From NCBI RefSeq assembly GCF_008831285.2, contig NC_045140.1:2335528-2399527 (forward strand): 64,000 nucleotides of DNA. Reading direction: 5' to 3'. The DNA comes from Nymphaea colorata (lineage: Eukaryota; Streptophyta; Magnoliopsida; Nymphaeales; Nymphaeaceae). Positions 37,773 through 47,188 of the stretch are shown piece after piece. The notes beneath the pieces were generated by a model. It was not told where the DNA came from. It did not search any database and worked only from the letters and a program-made list of their open reading frames with translations. The translations under genes and the position numbers were made by a program. Numbering within the stretch: position 1 is the first letter of the stretch; each line of letters begins with the position of its first letter.

Positions 37773-39669
37773 ATGGGGGACTACCACTTTGTATACAAAG
37801 ATGTTGAGGGCACCAGCACAGAGTGGGATGATCTTCAGAGGAAGTTTGGAAATTTGCCCCCTAAACCTGCTCCTTTCAAGCCTCCGGCATGGGCTCCTGA
37901 TGATGAGGACTCCAAACAAAAGGACAAGGATTGGATCGACAGGAAAAATGAGGAGGAATTAGAAGATCTGGAAGATGATCTTGATGATGATCGTTTTCTT
38001 GAAGAATATCGGTAAGGGACTGTGATCTAGACAAAGAAAAAAGTGAAAACATCTAATAGTCTCTTTTCTCCTGAATCCATTTTCAGATTCTTTGGTACAA
38101 GAATTTTGTGTCCATTGTGTGGTTGGAGTTGTGTAAAATTGTCCTGACATTGTATTTTTAAATGCACTGAGATTCTGAGCGGTTCTCAAAAACCGGTCCT
38201 AAATAGAAAACTCTGCGTTGTGTTACTTTATGGTGTAGGAAGAAACGATTGGAGGAGCTGAAAATGGGTGCTAGAATTCCACGTTTTGGGTCTGTCATTC
38301 CAATCGTTGGTGCAGATTTCGTCCGGGAAGTTTCTCAGGCACCTCCAGATGTTTGGGTGGTGGTTTTTCTTTACAAGGAAGGGTAAGTGTGAGTTTCACT
38401 TGTCATCCGACCGATTAACATATTTTTTTGTGCTTTTGGGTTTAGTCTGCGGTTGCTCTTTCTATGGTCTCTGGATGATCTTCCATTACTTTTTATGGTG
38501 TAAGTTTAATTTAAAAGACATGCATTTTCTCTTTGGCTTTTACATTATATGTTTATGAGTTGCTGTGTTGTAGCACTTTTGATAATCAGGAACTTACATT
38601 GTGAACATAACAAACTTTTAGGTTATTTTACGTAACAGAGAAAATAATAAAGTGACCTTTTGGCATGGCGACCCATCTGAGGAACTTTCTGTCAGGAGCT
38701 TCTTCAAAATATGCTTTTTCTCAAGAAAAATATTATATGTTTTGTAAACTAAAAAAATTATGACAAATAATAAAAATGTTTGTGAAATAATAGATTATAT
38801 CTTGGCAACGCAAATAAGCAACAAAGAAGCTTTTTCTATTATAGATTCAACAATTCAGCTTCATTAACCATCATTTAAGGGATAATAACTGTAATTGGAC
38901 TCAATCAGCTTCTAGAATTTCGAGGGATTCCTTTTCTGAAATGGGATGAAAACCTCCCTTCCTGTATATGACACTAGAGACTACAAGTTTTGATGTGGAA
39001 AACTTGAAACCGGTTCTAGTATTATAAGTACCTGGACAAAATAATGTGTAAAACAATGACCATAAAATAAGTAAATCTGCTTCCTGGACATGAAATTTAA
39101 AAGAAACAGAGAAGTATATGCTTAGAACACTAAAAAGTAGCTCTCTTTTTTCTTTCTTTTTTTTTTCGAAATTCAGCATGTGGTATGCATTGTGATGCTT
39201 TTGGTTATGAGCTAGCTCGAAAATGGAGATATTGGAGAAATAGGTGGCCTAAGTTACATGGACACGGCAAGTTGACATGTTAGGAGTTAGGACACATTTT
39301 GGGTAGTGTTTGGGTATGACCCAATCCTAAATGCCTTAAATCTTTTTTACTTTTAAAAAAATGCATGATTTTTTTTTGTGATATTTGTGTATGTGTGCAT
39401 ATATATATATATATATTAGACCTTATTCAAAATGCATTATACCCTTTTTCTTCTTAACAACATGTGCAATTTTTCTTTGTGGGATTTTTTGTGTGTTTGT
39501 GTGTGTGCGTGCGTGACGCTAAACAATGTCGTAAATGGTGCATTTCGCAACGGCAAATCATTACCATGGTTTATAGCCATAAAATGTACCATTTGCAACA
39601 GTTTTTGGCATTAGAAAATTTAAAAAGAAATACTCATCCGGAATGGACATTAGCCAGGCTGATTTCAAT

Positions 39670-39746
<77 letters not shown>

Positions 39747-42700
39747 CCCTATCCACATGTTCCAAAATTGGCATACCCGTACTCGACTATCCATGTGACT
39801 TAGTCGGTGGTTGTGCTTTTCAACTATGAGCTTTGATGATTTAATATCACTGTTCAATATGCACCAACAACCTGGCTAGGGGGATAAACTTGAGAAGTTC
39901 AAGTGGGAAAAGGTTGAGAGTTCAATAGCTGTGCACATTTTTGGAGTATGTTGGTGAGAGTCTGCATAACCCCAGTTTCCTTTCATTGTTCAAGATGCTC
40001 TGCTCAAAGATGTTTTTTTTTTCTACTAGCTTGCAGCCATGGTTTGACTAACAAATTGGTGAATACTTAATGCAAGGGCGAAATCATCAGCGTTAAGTAA
40101 TCTTAAAAGTTAAAACCAATGCTTGAGCATCATTATCACATATCTTTTATGTGAAGCTGTGGTTGGAATGTTTAGGGCTTGGTCTTGGATCAATCACATG
40201 GGCTTGGGGACTCGTTGAGTGACCTAAGGTTTCCTTTGTATTTGAGTAAAAATAAGTTATAAATATAGATGTTCCAGAATTATAACATAACTTAAATCAT
40301 TGTCTATTACTAACTACGAACAAAATGTCAAAGTACCATGCCAAGTTTTGAATTATGTCATGTTAGAATATGTTGCTGTGGGAACCGGGTCCATTCCTGG
40401 ACCCGGTTCTATGGGGCGCGGGTACCGAGGCGGGCTCGGTACCCTAGGCGGCTTCTCCTCTCTCCCTCTTTATATTGTCACTTGTGTTTAGTGTTGAATT
40501 AAGTGAAATATAATTTTCTCTCTCCTAGGGTTGCGGTGAGCACCTAGGTCAGAGCCTCCCCGTGGTTTTTCACCTCTTTCTGAGGTTTTCCACGTAGATT
40601 GTGTATTCGTTCTCCACTCTCTCTCTTTTTGTGGTTCGTGTTTCTACATGGTATCAGAGCCAGCGGAGTTGGAGAAGCGTTTTTTCCGAGAATCGTCAAG
40701 TTTTTTCGTCGCCCGACGCCGTTGAAGTCCAAGTTGTCCCCTGCTCAACTCAAGGAGCTACAGGCGTACATCAGCCGTCTATCTACTACCCCTGAGGAGT
40801 CCTCCACGTCTGAAGGGGCTCAGCTAGCCCAAGCCCTCGTTGCCTCGACTGATCAAGGTAACCCTTCTCTTGGTGATTGGATTGTTGATAGTGGAGCCAC
40901 TCACCACATGACAGGGGACTCTAAACTCTTTCAAGAATATCAACTTTCCTCTGGCAAGCAACGCGTGTCTATGGCAGATGGGTCTTCTATCTCTGTGGCT
41001 GGGAAAGGGAGCTTGTCCCTGTTGAACAAATACCGTCTCCACAATGCCCTGCATGTTCCAAATATTCCTGTGAACTTACTCTCTGTCAGCAGTATTACTA
41101 AAGAATTAAACTGTAATCTGATTTTCTCTGCTGATCATTGTTCCCTGCAGGACTTGGTGACGGGGAAGAAGATTGGGATTGGTTCGGTTACTGATGGGCT
41201 CTACAGGCTGCCGGTACAAGTTGCTTCAGCATTGATTTCTGCCACGAGTGGTCACTTGTCTGGTGTGAACGATAGATCTACTGTTCTGCGATGGCACGAG
41301 CGACTTGGACATCTCCCCTTCCAGTTAATAAAGAAGTTGTTTCCTCATTTGTTTGCTTCTGTCTCCATTGACTCCTTCGCTTGTGAAGTGTGTCAATTGG
41401 CTAAACATGTCAGGGCTTCGTACCCTATTTCTTTGAATAAAACCACTCATCCGTTTGCCTTAGTTCATTCCGATGTTTGGGGTCCTTCTGGAGTACCCAC
41501 GTGTGGTGGTTGTCACTATTTTTTGACGCTTATTGATGATTACTCTAGATGTACGTTCGTGTACTTGTTGCGAGAACGTAGTGAGGTTCCAGCAGTTGTG
41601 AAAAACTTTGTTGCCTTTGTTGAGACTCAATTCCATACTACTGTTCAAGCTTTCCGTACGGATAATGCAAGGGAATATGTCTCCCAATCCCTTGATGAAT
41701 TCTTGAAAGGCAAGGGTATTGTTCATGAAACCTCTTGTAGTTATACACCTCCTCAAAATGGTATAGCTGAACGTAAAAATCGTCATCTATTGAATGTTAC
41801 CCGGGCCATTATGTTCCAACGTCATGTCCCGAAGCGGTATTGGGGTGATGCACTTCTCACTAGTGCACATCTCATTAACCGTATGCCTACTAGGGTGTTG
41901 GATGGTCAGTCTCCTTATTCTACCCTGTGGCCCACTCAGAATCCGTGGCCTCTTACTCCTCGTGTCTTTGGGTGCAGTTGTTTTGTGCATAATCATAGCC
42001 CTACTCTCAAAAAACTTGATCCCCGGTCTATTAAAGGAGTTTTCTTGGGGTACTCTTCCACTCAGAAGGGGTATAAATGTGTGGATCCCACTACTTCCAA
42101 AGTGTATGTTTCGAGGGATGTCACATTTCATGAACATGAGTCGTATTTTTCGGCGAATCCTCTTCAGGGGGAGTGTCTTGGGAACAAAGGGGAAGAGTAT
42201 TCCTCTAACCAGCTGATTCAGTTTATGGAGTTTTTGGATTACAAGGTTAGTCCCAGTGTGATTGACACGGTCACGGTCAGTAATGAGAAGGGCAGCCATA
42301 TGGAAGGGGTCACGGTGGATGCTCAGCCCACTCTTGCCCGGGATCACTTGTTTGGCCAGGTTTATGTCAGAAAGGAGAAAGCTACAGTGGAAGATGTTGG
42401 TGATGAGGATAGAACCAATCCCAATCCTGTGATCTCCCCGGATGACCCAAGTCCATCGAATGAAGAGCTCCCCATTGCTTTGCGCAAAGGCACCAGGTCA
42501 TGTACTTCTCACCCTATTCAGAGATTTGTTTCTTATGCTAAGCTCAGTACAAATTACAAATGTTTTATCACAACCTTATCCAAAGTTGTTATTCCCAGGT
42601 CGGTGGATGATGCTAAGGATGATCCCAAGTGGTTACAGGCTATGACAGAGGAGATGGGTGCGTTAGCTAAGAACAAAACATGGGAAGTTGTTGATATCCC

Positions 42701-45700
42701 TAAAGGGACACACTTAGTTGGCTCTAAGTGGGTTTACAACGTGAAGTACAAACCTGATGGCACTGTAGATCGATATAAAGCTCGTTTGGTTGCAAAGGGG
42801 TTCAGCCAGAAGTATGGGATCGACTATCTTGAGACCTTTGCCCCTGTTGCAAAGTTGAAGACCGTGAGGGTTATTCTTGCTCTTGCTGTGCACAGGAAGT
42901 GGCGCATGGACCAGCTTGATGTTAAAAATGCGTTCTTGAACGGCCATCTGGAGGAAGAAGTCTATATGAGCATGCCTCCCGGGTATGTTCAAGAGGGAAA
43001 ATGTTGTCACCTCAAGAAAGCTTTGTATGGCTTGAAGCAGTCGCCTAGAGCTTGGTTTGAGAGACTAAGGATCGTTATGAAGTCTACTGGGTACAAGCAA
43101 GGAAATGGAGATCATACCCTATTCATAAAGCAGAGAGATGGTCTGGTGAGTCTTCTCCTTGTCTACGTTGATGATATGATTGTCACTGGCAGTGATGAAG
43201 AAGAAAACAGAAAGATGAAGGAGAGATTAGCTAAAGAATTCGACCTCAAGGATCTGGGTAAGCTGAGATACTTTCTGGGGATAGAGATTGCTCGATCAGA
43301 GACAGGGCTGGTTATGAATCAAAGGAAGTACACTCTTGACTTACTAAAGGAGACAGGTAAACTTGGTTGTAGGCCCTATCTTACTCCTATAGAGTCGGGA
43401 ACTAAGATAAGTATCAAGACGGGCACTATTCTGGATGAGGAAGGAAAAGGGCGATATCAGAGGCTAGTAGGTAAGCTTATCTATCTTACTCTAACTCGCC
43501 CTGATATCACGTATGCGGTAAATGTGCTAAGTCAATTTATGCATGCTCCCACGGATTGTCACTGGAAGAGTGCAGAAAGAGTGTTGGGATATCTAAAGAA
43601 TGACCCAGGAAAAGGACTGCTGTATACTCGACAAGACAAACTTACTATTGAGGGCTACTCAGATGCAGATTGGGCAGGTTGCACTGACACAAGGAGGTCT
43701 ACTACAGGGTATTGTATCTTTCTTGGAGGTAACCTAGTTGTTTGGAGAAGTAAGAGGCAAGAAGTATGTTCGAGGTCTAGTGCTGAGGCTGAGTACAGGG
43801 CTGTTGCAATGGGGGTTACAGAGATGCTGTGGCTGAAGATTCTTTTGACTGATATTGGTGTGGAACTGGGAGATAAAATGAAGATGTACTGTGACAACAA
43901 GTCTGCGATTAATCTTGCCAATAATCCAGTTCTACATGACAGGACCAAACATATGGAGATTGACCGCCATTTTATCCGGGAACGCATTGACTCAAAGGAG
44001 CTGATTCTGCCATATATGAAGTCTGAAGATCAAGTTGCAGACGTCCTAACTAAAGGACTTTGTACTTCTTCATTCGAAAAGAATGTTAGCAAGCTTGGCA
44101 TGTTTGACATGTATGCCAAGCTTGAGGGGGAGTGTTAGAATATGTTGCTGTGGGAACCGGGTCCATTCCTGGACCCGGTTCTATGGGGCGCGGGTACCGA
44201 GGCGGGCTCGGTACCCTAGGCGGCTTCTCCTCTCTCCCTCTTTATATTGTCACTTGTGTTTAGTGTTGAATTAAGTGAAATATAATTTTCTCTCTCCTAG
44301 GGTTGCGGTGAGCACCTAGGTCAGAGCCTCCCCGTGGTTTTTCACCTCTTTCTGAGGTTTTCCACGTAGATTGTGTGTTCGTTCTCCACTCTCTCTCTCT
44401 TTGTGGTTCGTGTTTCTACATGTCATAAATTCAATTTCTAGCATTCTATAACATCATATAATTCTAGTATTATTACAGTAGAAACTTATACAACATGGTA
44501 TTAAAAGATCTAAAAATAAAATAAAAAGAATAACTGCATACCTTTGTTAGGGACTATGAAATGCAGGAACCAGAAATGGCTGCAAAATACTACTTCATTA
44601 CTTAGAGGGTGGTCCCTGTGACTGGAGGTATTGCATAATGCAGAACAAATGAATCAATGGAATAAAGAGAACCCAAGATAAAGTAAAAGATAAGTAAAAG
44701 TGCTAGGTGGTACATGAGAGATGAGAGAACCCAAACAATCAAAACATTGATAAATTTCTCTTCATAAATTGCCATCTGTCACGGTCATGCGTAACTAAGA
44801 TAGAATTATGATGATAATATTCCAGCAAAAAAGAAAGAGGAAGAAGACAACCAATAAGGGGAATTGCATGTTATATTGATCTTTTCCAAATGAAAGTCGA
44901 AACTAGGGGAAGAACTTAGAAGTTAGAAGAAAATGTTATTAAGGGGAAAAAAAGGTGGGGGAAGAAAAAAAGGGAGGGAGAGAGAGCTGGGTTGAAGGGC
45001 AAATTAGAGAAAAGGCACAACTTAAATTGGAAATCACATATTGGTGTCAATAGATGAGCAGGACATTGTCTCAGAAATGGAATAGGGGATCGGCAAGGAT
45101 GGGAAGAAGAAAAACTGAAGAGATATATGTGTTTAACCATGGACTTTTCCTTTTTCACATTCTGGCTATTGTTTTGTTTTTGTTTTTTGTCTTTTGTTTT
45201 TTGTTTTTTGTTTTTTGTTTTTTGTTTTTTTTTGTTTTTTTTTTTTTTGGAGGGGGGTGTTGAAAAGACATTATAGTATAATTATTCAGGTCTAATCTGG
45301 TTTCTATCAGAGTCCAATCCAACACATTTTTTCTTGTGTTTATGCTCTCTCAATTTATGAAATGGCAGGGTTGTTATTTACACAAAAATCATGTATCTTT
45401 CTGCCATGAAAAAAGTTTTCTAAACTTAATAAAGATTAGAGCACGCCTAATGTGGTTGAGGCTGCCTTTGGACTGCTGAAGAAAGCCCCTTCCAGTGCTA
45501 TCCTCCTTACGTGAATCAGTTCCAAACTTTTCAGTTCTGACACTTAAATGTCTTTAGATATGGGGTCTTGATATACCTGCTTCAGCTTGTCATTGTTTTT
45601 GTTTAAGTTTGTAATATGATGCTACAATATGCATCTCAATGTTCTTTTACCTGGTTCGTTTTTAAGTAACAATAGTTCAACATCAGCAGAAGAAGAAAAG

Positions 45701-47188
45701 TATTTGATTGATCTGTTCATGTGTTTGCAGGATAACAGAGTGTGGGTTACTTTTGCGTTGCTTGGAAGAACTTGCTGAAAGATATCCTTTCACCAAATTT
45801 GTGAAAATTATATCAACTGATTGTATTCCCAACTATCCTGATCGCAATCTTCCAACAGTTTTGGTGTATAACAACGGTGCTGTTAAGGCTACTTATGTGG
45901 GTTTGCATCATTTTGGTTCCCAAAGATGTACAGCTGAAGGTGAATTTCTAGATTTGCCTATAATAGTTAGCTGAATCACTTGTTGGTTTGATTTGATCTT
46001 TCATACGGGGTTAGGCTATTAGTTCCCAGTTCCCACTCTGTTGTACAGAGCATGTCATGTTCATATATCGTTTGGACTATTTAATACTCTTTCATGTTGG
46101 TTTTACTTCTGAGCACATGAACTAATTATCACACACAATTTGTAGAATGCAGGTGAACCTGTTACTATGTGGTTAAGTGTTATGTTGATTGTTGAGAACA
46201 AGGACCATCACATGTTTTTTCTTCACATGCTTTTCGTTTGATGCTTTGTACAAAGGATATGAGGTCCTTAAATTATTATTGGAATGTAATTTTGTTGTGA
46301 GACTTGAAAGCGTCCAGCCAACCATCTATGCTATGCTTCATTTTGAACAGTTGCTTTAATCTCTAGTGATTGACCTCATTCTGAGGACATTTTCTTGGTT
46401 AAGAAAATAGAGTTTCCTTTCCTTTTTAGGAGTCTTAAAAGGCTTTTTTCTGCAAAAGGAAATTACACAACTTCCTTGAAGATGCATGCAAGTCGCAACT
46501 GTGGCCAATAAGTCCTACAGTTAGTTAAATGCACAATGTGTGAAAAGCTGAGCGTGTTAAAGCCATGTAAACAATAACAGGACATCTGTGAATACGTTTT
46601 TGACTTGTATATTTCTCTGCGATGAAGAAAAAATTCAGGAAACTTCTACTTGTTCAGATCCAATAAAATAAGGTCCAACACATGATGAGATTGAGGGGCT
46701 TCTCCCAGAGCACATGTGCTCATTGCAAGTTGTTTGGAGGCTTCATTGTCTTGATGTAGCTACCATGCATTAATGCTTGAGAAAACTGATTATCCATATT
46801 CAGAACTTACTAGTGGTGCTTGATTTGTAAAGGGAAAAGGAAAATTTGCTTGTTTAAATAATTACTATCAACCAGCAAGCAAAACCAGTATTACCCCATC
46901 CATTCAAATGGACTAGGAAAGGAAGCCTACTGGAAACAAGTTAATTATGCTTCTATTACTACAATTGGAAATTAGTAGCCTCCTTGTATGAAGTATAACC
47001 TTTTCTTCTTTGAATTTTTTTCTTCAGGTGTTGCTTTGAAACTTTGCCAGTCAGATCCAGTCCTTCGCAATAGTGAAAATGAAAGTGATTCATCAAGGCA
47101 AGCAGTTATGGAAGGAGTGCGCAAACAGTTCATACAGCGGGTTGTTTCACAGCATGAAGATGATGATAGTGATGAATCTAGTGATTGA
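37773..47188 (+). CDS. PLP3: Phosducin-like protein 3 (thioredoxin-fold), 4 coding exons
   Basis: Exons 37773-38011, 38239-38382, 45731-45939 and 47028-47188 join to 250 aa plus stop, all GT-AG. It matches plant PLP3a/PLP3b, cytosolic phosducin-like proteins linked to CCT-assisted tubulin folding and microtubule assembly (family knowledge). Seen: N-terminal MGDYHFVYKDVEGTSTEWDD; Pro-rich PPKPAPFKPP; an acidic helix EEELEDLEDDLDDDRFLEEYR (about 60-80); then a thioredoxin-like domain (about 100-200) with VIPIVGADFVREV, WVVVFLYKEG, KFVKIISTDCIPNYPDRNLPT (shortened: KFVKIISTDCIPNYPDRN) and VYNNGAVKATYVG. There is no redox CXXC pair, as expected for the family. The C-terminus is Asp/Ser-rich. Intron 2 (38383-45730, 7,348 bp) contains a complete sense-oriented Copia element; no exon is lost. 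Introns 1 and 3 are 227 and 1,088 bp. Confidence 0.94.
39675..39742. repeat. Compound (CT)n-(TA)n microsatellite in PLP3 intron 2
   Basis: A CT run to about 39706 passes directly into a TA run to 39742. Confidence 0.95.
40356..40360. other. Left target-site duplication of the Copia element
   Basis: TGTCA immediately before the 5' LTR, repeated at 44421-44425 after the 3' LTR. Five bp is the standard Copia duplication length. Confidence 0.95.
40361..40648 (+). repeat. 5' LTR of the Copia element
   Basis: 288 bp, TG..CA ends. It contains two perfect GC-rich hairpins (82-nt to 109-nt region at 40382-40409, 12-bp stem; 40420-40444, 10-bp stem) and a TATATT box-like motif at 40471. It differs from the 3' LTR at one A/G and one T/C site near its end. 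Confidence 0.97.
40599..44138 (+). CDS. Copia Pol polyprotein (PR-INT-RT-RNase H), gag absent
   Basis: 1,179-codon open frame. The homologous part begins near residue 43 (KSKLSPAQLKELQAYISRL, a gag C-terminal remnant). Motifs: protease DSGA 97-100; GAG-preintegrase HHCC H233, H238, C262, C265; integrase D292 (SDVWGP), D355 (RTDNARE), E391 (AERKN), i.e. DD35E; RT LDVKNAFL with D774 and YVDDM 856-860; RNase H SDADW 1021-1025, SSAEAEY, and D1099 in YCDNKSA. All catalytic residues are present and there are no stops or frameshifts. The stop TAG is supplied by the first six bases of the 3' LTR (TGTTAG). The frame is open through the PBS back to an ATG inside the LTR; the next in-frame Met is at residue 104, after the protease motif, so the natural start is unclear. 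It resembles the Tork/Ivana-type lineages, not firmly assigned. Confidence 0.93.
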   Translation: MCIRSPLSLFLWFVFLHGIRASGVGEAFFPRIVKFFRRPTPLKSKLSPAQLKELQAYISRLSTTPEESSTSEGAQLAQALVASTDQGNPSLGDWIVDSGATHHMTGDSKLFQEYQLSSGKQRVSMADGSSISVAGKGSLSLLNKYRLHNALHVPNIPVNLLSVSSITKELNCNLIFSADHCSLQDLVTGKKIGIGSVTDGLYRLPVQVASALISATSGHLSGVNDRSTVLRWHERLGHLPFQLIKKLFPHLFASVSIDSFACEVCQLAKHVRASYPISLNKTTHPFALVHSDVWGPSGVPTCGGCHYFLTLIDDYSRCTFVYLLRERSEVPAVVKNFVAFVETQFHTTVQAFRTDNAREYVSQSLDEFLKGKGIVHETSCSYTPPQNGIAERKNRHLLNVTRAIMFQRHVPKRYWGDALLTSAHLINRMPTRVLDGQSPYSTLWPTQNPWPLTPRVFGCSCFVHNHSPTLKKLDPRSIKGVFLGYSSTQKGYKCVDPTTSKVYVSRDVTFHEHESYFSANPLQGECLGNKGEEYSSNQLIQFMEFLDYKVSPSVIDTVTVSNEKGSHMEGVTVDAQPTLARDHLFGQVYVRKEKATVEDVGDEDRTNPNPVISPDDPSPSNEELPIALRKGTRSCTSHPIQRFVSYAKLSTNYKCFITTLSKVVIPRSVDDAKDDPKWLQAMTEEMGALAKNKTWEVVDIPKGTHLVGSKWVYNVKYKPDGTVDRYKARLVAKGFSQKYGIDYLETFAPVAKLKTVRVILALAVHRKWRMDQLDVKNAFLNGHLEEEVYMSMPPGYVQEGKCCHLKKALYGLKQSPRAWFERLRIVMKSTGYKQGNGDHTLFIKQRDGLVSLLLVYVDDMIVTGSDEEENRKMKERLAKEFDLKDLGKLRYFLGIEIARSETGLVMNQRKYTLDLLKETGKLGCRPYLTPIESGTKISIKTGTILDEEGKGRYQRLVGKLIYLTLTRPDITYAVNVLSQFMHAPTDCHWKSAERVLGYLKNDPGKGLLYTRQDKLTIEGYSDADWAGCTDTRRSTTGYCIFLGGNLVVWRSKRQEVCSRSSAEAEYRAVAMGVTEMLWLKILLTDIGVELGDKMKMYCDNKSAINLANNPVLHDRTKHMEIDRHFIRERIDSKELILPYMKSEDQVADVLTKGLCTSSFEKNVSKLGMFDMYAKLEGEC
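40649..40660 (+). other. Primer-binding site (initiator tRNA-Met type)
   Basis: TGGTATCAGAGC directly follows the 5' LTR, the standard plant Copia site complementary to the 3' end of initiator tRNA-Met. Confidence 0.95.
44124..44132 (+). other. Polypurine tract
   Basis: GAGGGGGAG immediately before the 3' LTR, the plus-strand priming site; it also encodes the last pol codons. Confidence 0.92.
44133..44420 (+). repeat. 3' LTR of the Copia element
   Basis: 288 bp, same ends and same two hairpins as the 5' LTR (at 44154-44181 and 44192-44216), two substitutions in total. Confidence 0.97.
44421..44425. other. Right target-site duplication of the Copia element
   Basis: TGTCA, identical to the left duplication at 40356-40360. 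Confidence 0.95.
45176..45250. repeat. T-rich (GTTTTTT)n low-complexity tract in PLP3 intron 2
   Basis: Repeating GTTTTTT-type units ending in a T run and GGAGGGGGGTG. A similar T-run plus GGAGGGGGG junction occurs at about 61125-61160. Confidence 0.85.

Larger units (their letters stand above)
40361..44420 (+). mobile_element. Complete Ty1/copia LTR retrotransposon lacking gag, 4,060 bp
   Basis: Two 288-bp LTRs (40361-40648, 44133-44420) begin TGTTAG and end CTACA, differ at only two positions, and are flanked by the 5-bp duplication TGTCA. A primer-binding site for initiator tRNA-Met (40649) and a polypurine tract (44124-44132) are in place. The internal region is only 3,484 bp: aspartic protease, integrase, reverse transcriptase and RNase H lie in one open frame, but no capsid or CCHC zinc-knuckle sequence is present. 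The insertion sits in PLP3 intron 2 in the same orientation as the gene. The few LTR differences point to a young insertion; I give no age because the substitution rate is unknown. Confidence 0.97.

Noticed and set aside
41460..42347. Minus-strand frames of 108 and 186 codons inside the Copia element
   Set aside because: They are antisense shadows of the integrase-encoding region of pol.
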